The notes: generated by a model from the sequence alone, not told the origin. 32,893 nt of DNA from an uncultured Christensenella sp. (GCA_910585705.1 CAJUER010000005.1:1-32893); one strand, 5' to 3'. Positions 7,868-16,297 are shown, numbered from the stretch's first letter. Numbers and translations are program-made.

Positions 7868-10800
7868 TCACTTATTTTCTTCAAACGAATCGTAGAATCC
7901 GTCGATGTCGAACATTTCATCCTTTTTATCACGCGTCAGGCGCTGCGCCTTTTTTTTAGTGGTGTCAACCATCGTAGTGGTGGTTATAACCGCGTCGGGC
8001 GGATACACGGTGGGCGGCGCAATCGCCGCAACGCTTTCTTCCTTGTTCTGCGCTATTTCCATGTAATCCTGTCTTTTTAAAGGCATCGGCTGACCCGAAG
8101 CGAGGTTCCTCACCATAGAAGCCAACACCGCGCCGAGCATATCCGCGTTATTTCCTTCCGCCGCGTTGAATTGCGGATTATTCTGCATCATGGGCGACTG
8201 GGGTGCGTGATAGTACATGGTAGAGTTGGATTGCATTTCATTTCTGAACTTAGCAAAGCCGAGCTCCATTTCCTTACGCATTGCCGCAAGCTCTCTTTCC
8301 GCACGCTGTTCCGCGCGCATATTGGCAATTTCGGATTTAAGCTCCCTCAGCTCGGGGTCGCCCGCACTCTGCTGAGCCATTTGCATAGGCATCTGCATAG
8401 CAGGCTGAGCCATTGCCGGTTGCTGATACTGCGGTTGCTGAACGGGCTGAGCCTGTTGAGGCTGTGCCTGCTGTTGTACCTGCTGTACAGGCTGCTGAGA
8501 CTGTACCTGTTGAGCCTGAGGCTGTGCCATTGCCGTTGCCGCCATTGCCGCCGCAGGCATTACCGAAGCCGCTTGAGCCCTGATTTTCGCAAGTTCCGCT
8601 TCCTGCTTGGCTTTCGCAAGCTCTAACTCCGCTTGTTGTTTTGCCTTTGCCGCTTCGCGCTCTTCTTCGCGTCTGCGGCGCAGTTCTTCGCGTTCTTCTT
8701 TGCTCTTTCTCTTCTTGCATGCTACTACAATAATGATTATAAGCAGAATGAGTATCGCAAGGGCTATCAGGAGCCATGCCCAGATAGGCAAGCCCATCCA
8801 CGTCTTGGTTACGAAGTCCTTTACTTTTCCGAACGCCGCCGCCGCGCCGCTTTGAGGCACGGTGTAGTTTATGCTGTTCGAAACCGCGCCGAACTCGGTA
8901 TCGCTGTTCTTGAACACTACGTTTCCGTTCTCTGCGTCAAAGCCGCCCATTACAGCCTCTACCTTGAACTGCTTGCCGCCCTTGAACTCTACTTCTTCAA
9001 GCGCTTCGCCGCTCGCTCCGTCATAGTACTTGTATCCTATCGTAAGCGTTTCGCCGTCTATCAGGTTCTGTACGTTCTGCGGCAGGTTGAGCGTCGCTCC
9101 GCTCTTACCTTTGTTCCAAAGCTCCGTTGTGTCTATCACAAGCGGCGCTATGTTCCATTTGTATTCCGCTACCGTCGCGTCTACGGGCACTATTTCCGCG
9201 TTTGCCCTGCCGTATCTTGCAGGCGTCTGTTCCTCTGAGGGATAAGCCCAGCAATAGTTCGGATTTTTAAGCGTTACAGTTGCCGAATAGCCGTTCTTGC
9301 TTACGTTTCTTATATCCCTGTAATCCGAGCCGCCAACTTCCATCAAATCGGCGTCGAACCCGGCGAGATAGTCTGCAAAGTTCACGCTCGCGCCGCTGAA
9401 TATAATCTCGTTCAGCGTAGGCAGCGCCAATTCTTTCGGCTTGATTTCAAACGTGATTTTGTTCGACTTGTCAAGCGTATAGTCTTCCGCATACTCGTTT
9501 TTGATATTGATCTCGAACGTGTAAATGCCTGCGTCCTTTTCCGACGGATTGAACTCGGAAATAGTTCCCAAATCCACGCCGTCCTTATACACGCGGATTT
9601 CATAGTAAGACGAATCCCATTCGTCTCCCGTTTCCGAATTTATAAGCGAGAAAACTTTACTGAGGTCGAGCTCGCTTCCGTACTGATAGCCATTAATCTT
9701 TTCGTCGACTTTCAGCTCGATTAAAGTCATCTGACCGCCGAGCTTAAACCTCTTCGGGTTCTTGTTCGCGTCATCCTCGAGCTTATACTTCTTTGCCCCG
9801 TCTTCGGTCAACTCGGCTTTTACATACAGCCAAGTTTCGTTGGGGTCGGTAAACCTGTCGTTCGTACACAGCGCTTTAAGCTCCGCTTCCGAAAGCGGCG
9901 TAGTATCGGGCGCGCCGTCCACTTCCTTGTAGAAAGTATATTTTACCGCGCTTTCCTGCGAAGCGTTGAGATTTCCGAGAAGCATTACCTGTAAATGCGC
10001 TACAGAACTATCGTTGAAATAATCGTCGAAATAGACGGGTTTGCTCCAAGCGAGTTTTATTACCTCTTTGGAAATTTCCCAAGTAATTTCAACGTGCAGC
10101 GTGTTGTTGCCGTTGGCAAGACAGTGGTTATCGTCAAGCGTAACCGTCGCGCCTATCGTATAAGTTTTTGCCTGTGTGCCGCGCGGATTAGCTTCGTCGA
10201 ATTCGACTTTCTTTATTCCGTGAGGGAACTGGCTTTCGTGAGGCAGTGAAATAGTTACGGGCTTGCCGTTGTATTCGGGCGGATTCTTAGGGTCGTAATC
10301 CGTTACGCTTCCGCCTTCGGGCTGATACTTCAAAGGAATATCCTTGCCCGAAACGCTTATTTCGCGCTTGCCTATTTCTATTTCGAAGGTCACGGTCGCC
10401 GTGCCGTCGCCGTTGTTTGTATACGACTTGAATTTGTTTGTCTGAGTTACGTCGAACGCCGCAGGCAGACTGTGGTTTGCCGCCTCTTCGGTCTTAACTT
10501 TTATTTTCGCGGTTACCGTAAGCACGCCCGCTTTGTTCGCCTGTGCCGAGCCGTCTGCATACTGCCAAGAAACCGAGTTTGCGAAGTCTTGCGCGTAAGT
10601 AAGATAATCTATTCCCGAAAAATCAAGCGCAAACTTGTATTCCGTTACCGTTTTGGTAAGACTGTCATACTCGTATTTCAAGGGGTCGGAAAGCGCCTCG
10701 AAGGGGTTGCCATCCGATTCGTTTTTAACAGTGTTATAAAGAAAACCCAAGTCGTCTATGCTTGCTTCGCCTGCCGTGACTATAACGTCCTGCGCCGCGC

Positions 10801-13504
10801 TGACGCCGAGCTTGTAATTCATGTTTACGGCGTTCGCCGCGTCGGGCGTAAGCTCGAACAACAGCGAATAAGTGCCTGCGCTGAACTTGTTACTGTCGCC
10901 TTTAAGCGTAGTTACATCGAGAGCTATATTACCTATCTCATCGCTTGCAACCTGCACTTTAGAACCCGTCGTACTTCCGTCGCTAAACGTATAGTATAAT
11001 ACAAGAACGGGCTCTTCCGCCGTACCGCCGTCAGGGGTTTCTCCGCCGCCTTTCGCCGCGTACTCCGCAGTTATGCTTCCCTTTGTGCTCGTCTTTAAAT
11101 TGAAGTTTGCATTGTTGGATAACGGAGACTTGAACTTAATTACAAGCTCCTTTTTTTCGACTGTAAAAGTTTTGGACTTATCGGGATTCGAAGCTATTGA
11201 TTTTTCCCAAGTGTAGTTGTCCGCGTCGGCAAGTGCAAACGCAACTTTATAACTCTCCGCGTTTACAGCCGAAAGCTTTTTATTTGCAGAGTCGTACTTC
11301 ACGGTGAAGTATCCGTCCGCGCTTGAAAACTCCGTTCCCGCCGAGTTCGCCGTAAGCGAAACGGCGCCTGCTTTTATGCCGTCTATCGTGAGAATATCGG
11401 GGTCGAAGCTCGTACTCGTGAACGCAAAGTCCTGCTCTTTTGCATTATAAACCTGACTGTCGTTATTGAACGACGGCAAGCTTACTTCCGCTTTGTCTAC
11501 GGTATAAGCGTAAGCCGCCTGCGTGGCTTTAAGCTCGTAATTGCTCGTTGCCGCGTTTTTGTCGTTAAACACCGCCTTATAGGAACCCGCAAGTCGCGGC
11601 GGAGTTTTATCGTCTTTATACGTTGTTCCGTCGTTTGCCGTTCCCGAATAAACTATTTCGCAATCGGGGAAAAGTTTTGCGGGAGTGCCTGAGGGAATGG
11701 TTTCCGTCGATACGGAAGCCTTTATGTCCACTTTGTAAGTTTTATTTACGTCTGCTGTGTATGCTATCGAAGCGGTGCTCTGCTCTACCGCGCCGCCGCC
11801 CGAAGTATCGTAGACGGCATAAAGTACTTTCAATTCCTTAGGCTTGATAGTATACTCTATAACCCTGTACCGCTCGAGCTCCTTCTGCTCGTTTGTGGCT
11901 GTGCCGTAATCGAGCGCGTCGTCAGCCCATTTTAAAAAGCTGTTCTTTAATTTAAACGTGACTTTATATTTGCCTGCGTTTTTAATAGTCGTCGTAATTA
12001 AAGGATCGACGACGAGGTTCGTGTTTATGCCGTCCTGCACGCTTGAACCGCTTATCTTAGGCTTATCGAACGAGTTAGCAGTGTCGCCGCGCTCGATAAA
12101 CTCGTAAGTAACATCCAATGAATCGCTTACCGAATAGCTATCACTATACCAATCGGGAGCAAGATAATCAACCGTTTGCTGCTGTTCGTTGAAAGTTACG
12201 GGCTTTTCCGTATTGTCGTAAGCAGCGGTCGTTGTTATATCGCTCGGAGCTTCAAGCAGAACTTGCGATAAATCAAGATGAATGGCAGGCCGTACCGTAA
12301 ACGCGTTACCTGGCATACCCGTCGCAGCAATTTGATTCCCTTCCGGTCTTATGTAATAGCCGTCTATACTACTGCCGTGAACGCCCGTTCTGAGCCATGT
12401 ATAATTATAAACACCTTTATTTGAAGAGGTCGAGCTTTTTATTACTCCGCTATCGGTTTTTTTCTGATTATAGGAGGTTTTCCATATGCCGTTTGTGCCG
12501 TCTGCATTGCCGACTTCGGTAACGCTGGGAAGCCAGACCTTGTCGTCTTTCCACTGTCCGTACAAATCAACGGTATCGCCGCTTGCGCTGTCGGTGTGTG
12601 TTTTTCCCTCGAAACTGTAAGTAATGCCTCCTTGCGAATTATATGAATCGTTATTTAAATTAGGATACGAAGAACCCGAAGCAATAACTTTTGTAACCGA
12701 GTTTTTCTGGTCTGCCTGCCAGCTTACCTCTGCGGGGGCAACGATTAATTTGGAAATATCGCCCCTTGCAAACTCGTAATACTTGTTGTCAGTATCGGCG
12801 GCGGCATAGCTTGTTGCGTCGGTTATCGACGGCTGCGCGCTTAACGCCTTATGCGTACCGATAGAAGACGAACCGGCAGTGTATACCGAGCTATAGTATC
12901 CTCCGTTGTTTAACGTTACCGCCCTCATATAGCTTGAGCCGTACATTATAATGGGAGTTTTCCAGCTTTGAGTAAAGTTTTTATTTGTTGAAGAAGAATA
13001 CTTCCAACCATCGGTGAACGTTGAAATATCCTGAGTCTTAGAAAAATTGGAAGAATAACTATATGTGGGAAAAGCCTGAACTCCGGCTTGCCAAAGCGTA
13101 AGAATGGGTTTGCCGCTTGCCGTGCCGTCCGTCGTTGAGAGGAACACGGGCGTCCAGATAAGTCCGCCGAATTTTACCGTTACGTCGTCGCCTGCCGCCG
13201 TTCTGAAATCGGACGCGTTTAAAGTACCGTTTTGCACCGCCGTGTAAAGATCGGCGGTTTTTTTGTCTTCGCCGAGAATTTTTGCTGCTAAGGCGTCAAA
13301 CACTTTTATATTGTAGTTGCCCTTTGCCGAATCGTAAAGGTCGTCTTGGGAAACAAGCCTCTTTTCCGGATCGTTATTCGTGCTTGTTACAGTAAAAGCA
13401 AGCGCCGAGCTTCCGCCTATCATACCTACGGAACAGCACAATAATACCGCGCATAATACGGAAAGTATTACCGTCAGTAATTTCCTTTTTCTATTTATCT
13501 TCAT
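7868..13504 (-). CDS. Giant single-pass surface protein with Ig-like modules and a coiled-coil/Gln-rich cytoplasmic tail
   Basis: The protein has 1878 residues. Residues 1-36 are a signal peptide (basic MKINRKRK, hydrophobic core, SSALA cleavage site). At roughly 330-415 there is a DUF6273-like module with WLRTGVHGSSIDGYYIR and VRPAIHLDLS. A series of beta-rich Ig-like (YDG/MBG-type) modules follows to about 1560, recognisable by recurring endings such as YKVTFKLK and FEIKPKEL. One membrane helix (about 1570-1594, WAWLLIALAILILLIIIIVV) is followed by KKRK. The tail of about 280 residues holds an Arg/Glu/Ala coiled coil, a Gln/Pro/Ala-rich stretch (about 1658-1708), a second coiled coil, and ends FDIDGFYDSFEENK. 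No LPXTG or S-layer anchor is seen. The start has GAGGAG 8 nt before ATG. It is monocistronic. Its role is unknown; adhesion or linking the envelope to an internal scaffold are guesses. Confidence 0.85.
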   Translation of the reverse strand: MKINRKRKLLTVILSVLCAVLLCCSVGMIGGSSALAFTVTSTNNDPEKRLVSQDDLYDSAKGNYNIKVFDALAAKILGEDKKTADLYTAVQNGTLNASDFRTAAGDDVTVKFGGLIWTPVFLSTTDGTASGKPILTLWQAGVQAFPTYSYSSNFSKTQDISTFTDGWKYSSSTNKNFTQSWKTPIIMYGSSYMRAVTLNNGGYYSSVYTAGSSSIGTHKALSAQPSITDATSYAAADTDNKYYEFARGDISKLIVAPAEVSWQADQKNSVTKVIASGSSYPNLNNDSYNSQGGITYSFEGKTHTDSASGDTVDLYGQWKDDKVWLPSVTEVGNADGTNGIWKTSYNQKKTDSGVIKSSTSSNKGVYNYTWLRTGVHGSSIDGYYIRPEGNQIAATGMPGNAFTVRPAIHLDLSQVLLEAPSDITTTAAYDNTEKPVTFNEQQQTVDYLAPDWYSDSYSVSDSLDVTYEFIERGDTANSFDKPKISGSSVQDGINTNLVVDPLITTTIKNAGKYKVTFKLKNSFLKWADDALDYGTATNEQKELERYRVIEYTIKPKELKVLYAVYDTSGGGAVEQSTASIAYTADVNKTYKVDIKASVSTETIPSGTPAKLFPDCEIVYSGTANDGTTYKDDKTPPRLAGSYKAVFNDKNAATSNYELKATQAAYAYTVDKAEVSLPSFNNDSQVYNAKEQDFAFTSTSFDPDILTIDGIKAGAVSLTANSAGTEFSSADGYFTVKYDSANKKLSAVNAESYKVAFALADADNYTWEKSIASNPDKSKTFTVEKKELVIKFKSPLSNNANFNLKTSTKGSITAEYAAKGGGETPDGGTAEEPVLVLYYTFSDGSTTGSKVQVASDEIGNIALDVTTLKGDSNKFSAGTYSLLFELTPDAANAVNMNYKLGVSAAQDVIVTAGEASIDDLGFLYNTVKNESDGNPFEALSDPLKYEYDSLTKTVTEYKFALDFSGIDYLTYAQDFANSVSWQYADGSAQANKAGVLTVTAKIKVKTEEAANHSLPAAFDVTQTNKFKSYTNNGDGTATVTFEIEIGKREISVSGKDIPLKYQPEGGSVTDYDPKNPPEYNGKPVTISLPHESQFPHGIKKVEFDEANPRGTQAKTYTIGATVTLDDNHCLANGNNTLHVEITWEISKEVIKLAWSKPVYFDDYFNDSSVAHLQVMLLGNLNASQESAVKYTFYKEVDGAPDTTPLSEAELKALCTNDRFTDPNETWLYVKAELTEDGAKKYKLEDDANKNPKRFKLGGQMTLIELKVDEKINGYQYGSELDLSKVFSLINSETGDEWDSSYYEIRVYKDGVDLGTISEFNPSEKDAGIYTFEINIKNEYAEDYTLDKSNKITFEIKPKELALPTLNEIIFSGASVNFADYLAGFDADLMEVGGSDYRDIRNVSKNGYSATVTLKNPNYCWAYPSEEQTPARYGRANAEIVPVDATVAEYKWNIAPLVIDTTELWNKGKSGATLNLPQNVQNLIDGETLTIGYKYYDGASGEALEEVEFKGGKQFKVEAVMGGFDAENGNVVFKNSDTEFGAVSNSINYTVPQSGAAAAFGKVKDFVTKTWMGLPIWAWLLIALAILILLIIIIVVACKKRKSKEEREELRRRREEEREAAKAKQQAELELAKAKQEAELAKIRAQAASVMPAAAMAATAMAQPQAQQVQSQQPVQQVQQQAQPQQAQPVQQPQYQQPAMAQPAMQMPMQMAQQSAGDPELRELKSEIANMRAEQRAERELAAMRKEMELGFAKFRNEMQSNSTMYYHAPQSPMMQNNPQFNAAEGNNADMLGAVLASMVRNLASGQPMPLKRQDYMEIAQNKEESVAAIAPPTVYPPDAVITTTTMVDTTKKKAQRLTRDKKDEMFDIDGFYDSFEENK

Positions 13505-13549
13505 TGTGTGTACTCCTCTGTCTTTTTGCTTTAGTCATTCCGCCGCAAT

Positions 13550-13765
13550 TTATGGCTTCTCTTTGAGAAGCTGTCGCGGAGCTTGCGTAAGCGACTGATG
13601 AGGTTTCAACCTCTCCCGTCTTGCCCTATCGGGCAATCCACCCTCCCCAAAGGAGGGCTTTGCTCGCTTTTCCTTAATTTAAAGAGGGCTTGTGCATAGC
13701 CTGCCTTGCCTTGATTTAGGGCGGGGCTTTTGTCGCAGGTGCTTAGGCAAGCCTAAAAACGACGG
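13550..13765. repeat. Palindrome-rich non-coding element (MITE/REP-like)
   Basis: Short perfect hairpins follow one another: GCTTCTC/GAGAAGC (13555-13571), GTCGC/GCGAC, GAGGTT/AACCTC (13600-13613), TTGCCC/GGGCAA (13621-13636), CCCTCC/GGAGGG (13641-13657) and TTAGGC/GCCTAA near 13745. From memory, closely similar strings (CTTCTC...GAGAAGC followed by TTGCCC...GGGCAA) are dispersed in many gut Clostridia genomes. That resemblance was not searched. No other copy occurs in this window. It lies in the 5' leader of the giant gene and encodes nothing convincing. Confidence 0.5.
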
Positions 13766-13793
13766 CGATGTCCGAACAAAGAAAAAAAGACAT

Positions 13794-13825
13794 AAAAAAA
13801 AGTGTGGCTCCGAAGAGACACACTT
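13794..13825 (-). terminator. UUCG-capped intrinsic terminator in the leader of the giant gene
   Basis: On the minus strand a 7-bp stem AAGTGTG/CACACTT, one mismatch and 3 bp CTC/GAG close a TTCG tetraloop, followed by seven T. This is a strong terminator about 290 nt before the giant gene's ATG. It therefore either ends a separate small RNA or works as an attenuator. Confidence 0.85.
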
Positions 13826-14043
13826 GCTATGTAGTATCTCTACGGTTACCACACCATACTTACAATAATCGTTAACCGAAAGCTATACGAACAGATTCCG
13901 TAATCAACATATATTGTCGTCAAATAAGAGATACACAATGCTTAATTGTGAGACGACAAAATACATAGACGTTAAAAAAAACTTTCAAGCTACTTTTTTG
14001 CTATCGATGGATAGAATAATTGAATTGTAAGTATAATGTGGTA
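13794..14043 (-). ncRNA. Candidate structured RNA / transcription attenuator, about 250 nt
   Basis: The predicted transcript runs from the promoter at 14049-14077 to the terminator. Its 5' end (14043-14024) pairs with 13866-13847 over 20 consecutive base pairs, two of them G-U. Inside, TTGTCGTC/GACGACAA (13914-13921 with 13952-13959) makes an 8-bp stem that extends outward with wobble pairs and carries an apical CACAAT/ATTGTG hairpin. Small hairpins lie on both sides of the central bubble. After the closing stem, AGAGATAC (minus strand, 13841-13834) can pair with GTGTCTCT in the terminator's 5' arm (7 Watson-Crick pairs plus one wobble), or perfectly with GTATCTCT in the central hairpin. The long closing stem, bubble and long arm resemble 6S RNA in outline, but no class-specific sequence was recognised. 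No open reading frame is apparent. Confidence 0.55.
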
Positions 14044-14077
14044 TCGTGATTATACCACACTGCTTTTATATTTTCAA
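14037..14077 (-). promoter_or_regulatory. Promoter of the structured RNA / giant gene, with a palindrome over the -10
   Basis: TTGAAA (14072-14077) and a perfect TATAAT (14049-14054) are 17 bp apart on the minus strand. An 8-bp inverted repeat TGTGGTAT/ATACCACA (14037-14044 and 14052-14059) straddles the -10 box and the expected start near 14043. That placement suits a repressor operator. The repressor is unknown. The inner arm of the palindrome is also the start of the RNA's closing stem. Confidence 0.65.
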
Positions 14078-14091
14078 GATTTTTTGACAAA

Positions 14092-14139
14092 AATTTTAAA
14101 ATTGTGGTTTGGCAAATTCTGCACCACAACATATTGTGT
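14092..14139 (-). promoter_or_regulatory. NrdR-like double box upstream of the structured RNA promoter
   Basis: On the minus strand ACACAATATGTTGTGG (14124-14139) matches the NrdR consensus at 14 of 16 positions. A second, half-conserved site, CCACAATTTTAAAATT (14092-14107), lies with its centre 32 bp away. This is the same spacing as the nrdD operator. The proximal site is about 15 bp upstream of the -35 box. The distal box abuts the stop codon of the preceding gene. Function is inferred from sequence alone. Confidence 0.5.
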
Positions 14140-14140
14140 T

Positions 14141-14764
14141 TTAACTGTTTTTGAGATAAATTTTATACGATTTTGGGTCGGGTTGTCCCTCCTTTATTAT
14201 GTAAACGGGCTTGCCCGATTTCCTCCTTGTACCGTCGCGTTCGGTAAAATTCACGTCCGAATACTTTGCCCCGCGCGCGTGAAGTCGGCAAAAGGTTATA
14301 ATCAGTCTGGTTTCTATTTCGTTCAGCGCGCCGACTTTACGGAACAGCGAAAGTTTGCCGAACGGCGAAAAATCGAAGCGGAGTTTTTCCTTGTATCCGT
14401 TTGTTTGCAAAATAACCTCGTTTTCGCTTACCGACAAATTGAATGTAAGGGAATTGCGCTCGGGGTGAAGCAGCGCGGCATTCTCCGTAAAAACGGCTAT
14501 AACGAATTTTTTTACAGCCGTATTCATTGCCGAACCGTATTTCACATTGCAATACGCCGCAACGGCAACCCCTGCCGCCATTAAAGACGGCGATACGCAA
14601 AGCGCAACAATTTCAAGCGGCTTTATTCCGTTGATTCGCGCAATCCCGAAAGCTACGGCGAAAAAGACGAGCACGGCGGCGCAAAAGACGAGCGCGATAT
14701 TGCCGACAAGCTCACCCGTGCGGTATTTTTTAATTTCCTGAGTGTTTATTTCGTACATATCCAT
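14141..14764 (-). CDS. Membrane protein of unknown function, two TM helices
   Basis: This 207-residue protein is not recognised. Residues 1-18 are polar (MDMYEINTQEIKKYRTGE). Two hydrophobic helices follow at about 19-44 and 52-72. The remaining 135 residues are soluble and mixed alpha/beta, with EVILQTNGYKEKLRFDFSPFGKLSLFRKVGALN suggesting a PH-like or beta-rich fold, a common layout for YcxB-like proteins, though this is only a resemblance. Both helices lie near the N-terminus, so the soluble part is probably cytoplasmic. It follows glpK by 45 bp and may be cotranscribed. GGAAAG lies 7 nt before the ATG. No terminator is seen after it. Confidence 0.75.
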   Translation of the reverse strand: MDMYEINTQEIKKYRTGELVGNIALVFCAAVLVFFAVAFGIARINGIKPLEIVALCVSPSLMAAGVAVAAYCNVKYGSAMNTAVKKFVIAVFTENAALLHPERNSLTFNLSVSENEVILQTNGYKEKLRFDFSPFGKLSLFRKVGALNEIETRLIITFCRLHARGAKYSDVNFTERDGTRRKSGKPVYIIKEGQPDPKSYKIYLKNS

Positions 14765-14809
14765 ATTTTAACTTTCCAAAGTCCTATCCGTCAAGTATTT
14801 TATGCGCCG

Positions 14810-16291
14810 TCATTGCGGGCTTAGTGCGCGGCGCACGGCTTCGCGCCAGCCCGAAAGCAGTTTTGCGCGCTCGGCTTCGCCCATTTCGGGATTAAAAACC
14901 GTGTCGGAAGAAGCCAGATTTTTAAGTTCTTCCACGTCTTTCCAAAAACCTGTATACAGCCCCGCGATATATGCCGCGCCGAGCGCGGTCGTCTCGAATA
15001 TCTTCGGGCGGCGCACGGGACAGCCAAGAATATCCGCCTGAAATTGAAGCAAAAACCCGTTTTTACTTGCTCCGCCGTCAACCGCGAGGCGGCAGATTTC
15101 CGTACCCGCGTCCCTCTGCATTGCCGAAACAAGGTCGCTCACCTGAAAAGCTATTCCTTCCAGCACGGCGCGGACGATATGATTGCGCGTCGTGCCGCGC
15201 GTGATTCCCGTAATCGTGCCGCGCGCTTCCGAATCCCAGTAAGGCGCACCCAGCCCGGTGAACGCGGGAACGAAGTACACTCCGCCGTTTGAATTAACTT
15301 TTCTTGCGAGCGTTTCGCTTTCCTCTGCGGTTTTGATAATTCCGAGTCCGTCGCGAAGCCACTGCACCGCCGCACCGCCCGCAAAGACCGAACCTTCGAG
15401 GACGTACTGCGGTTTCGAAAGCGAAGCGCCCAAAGTGGTTATAAGTCCGTTTTTGCTTTTTACCGCCCGACTGCCCGTGTTCATCAAAAGAAAACAGCCC
15501 GTGCCGTAGGTGTTCTTGACGTCGCCCTCGTCAACGCAAAGCTGACCGAACAGCGCCGCCTGCTGGTCGCCCACCGCACTGCAAACGGGGACTGAGAAGC
15601 CGAACACGCTTTTATCCGTAAATCCGAACGCACTGCCGCTCGGCATTACCTTAGGAAGCATACACGCGGGAATATCGAAAAGGCGCAAAAGCTCTTCGTC
15701 CCAGCTTAGCGTACGGATATTGAACAGCATGGTTCTTGCCGCGTTGGTGTAGTCGGTTGCAAAAATTTTGCCCTTCGAAAGCCGCCACATCAAAAACGTG
15801 TCCACCGTACCGATTAGAAGCTCGCCGCGAGCGGCGCGCGCTTTCGCACCCGGCACGTTTTCCAGAATCCATTTTATTTTAGTCGCCGAAAAGTAAGCGT
15901 CGGGAATAAGCCCCGTTTTTTCGTAAATGAAATCAGTCAGCCCGTCCTTTTTCAATTTTTCGCAGTCGAAAGCCGTTCTGCGGCACTGCCATACAATCGC
16001 GTTGCAGACCGGCTCGCCCGTAAACTTGTCCCAGACCAAAGCCGTTTCGCGCTGGTTGGTTATGCCGAGCGCAGCTATATCCTCCGCCGAAACGCCCGCG
16101 CGCGCCAGCGCTTCCGCCGCGACGGATACCGACGTGCCGTAAATGTCCTGAGGGGAATGTTCAACCCAGCCCGCCGCAGGATAAATCTGCGCAAACTCGC
16201 GCTGGGCGGAGCTTACAACCGAGCCGTATTTATCGAACAATATCGCGCGCGAACTCGTCGTGCCCTGATCGAGTGAAAGTATATATTTCAT
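14810..16291 (-). CDS. glpK: Glycerol kinase
   Basis: It phosphorylates glycerol with ATP to glycerol 3-phosphate, for catabolism or lipid synthesis. The 493 residues are the usual length. It begins with the FGGY-kinase phosphate motif YILSLDQGTTSSRAILFD and contains GWVEHSP, ITNQRETALVWDKFTGEP, the FGGY signature region (GSVFAGGAAVQWLRDGL and YFVPAFTGLGAPYWD) and AVDGGASKNGFLLQFQADIL near the C-terminus. No glycerol facilitator or glycerol 3-phosphate dehydrogenase is nearby. The regulatory His found in PTS-activated enzymes was not identified with confidence. The promoter -10 lies only 7 bp from the ATG, so the mRNA may be leaderless. Confidence 0.95.
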   Translation of the reverse strand: MKYILSLDQGTTSSRAILFDKYGSVVSSAQREFAQIYPAAGWVEHSPQDIYGTSVSVAAEALARAGVSAEDIAALGITNQRETALVWDKFTGEPVCNAIVWQCRRTAFDCEKLKKDGLTDFIYEKTGLIPDAYFSATKIKWILENVPGAKARAARGELLIGTVDTFLMWRLSKGKIFATDYTNAARTMLFNIRTLSWDEELLRLFDIPACMLPKVMPSGSAFGFTDKSVFGFSVPVCSAVGDQQAALFGQLCVDEGDVKNTYGTGCFLLMNTGSRAVKSKNGLITTLGASLSKPQYVLEGSVFAGGAAVQWLRDGLGIIKTAEESETLARKVNSNGGVYFVPAFTGLGAPYWDSEARGTITGITRGTTRNHIVRAVLEGIAFQVSDLVSAMQRDAGTEICRLAVDGGASKNGFLLQFQADILGCPVRRPKIFETTALGAAYIAGLYTGFWKDVEELKNLASSDTVFNPEMGEAERAKLLSGWREAVRRALSPQ

Positions 16292-16297
16292 ATTTAT

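Noticed and set aside
13550..13765. CRISPR array suggested by repeated short hairpins
   Set aside because: The hairpins differ from one another, there are no equal spacers, and no cas gene is present.
13794..14043. Firm call of the structured RNA as 6S, SRP, tmRNA or RNase P RNA
   Set aside because: The outline resembles 6S RNA, but no conserved sequence of any of these classes could be recognised by eye.
14759..14794. Promoter TTGACG-17-TTAAAA before the two-TM gene after glpK
   Set aside because: The implied transcription start would fall inside the coding region, past the ribosome site.
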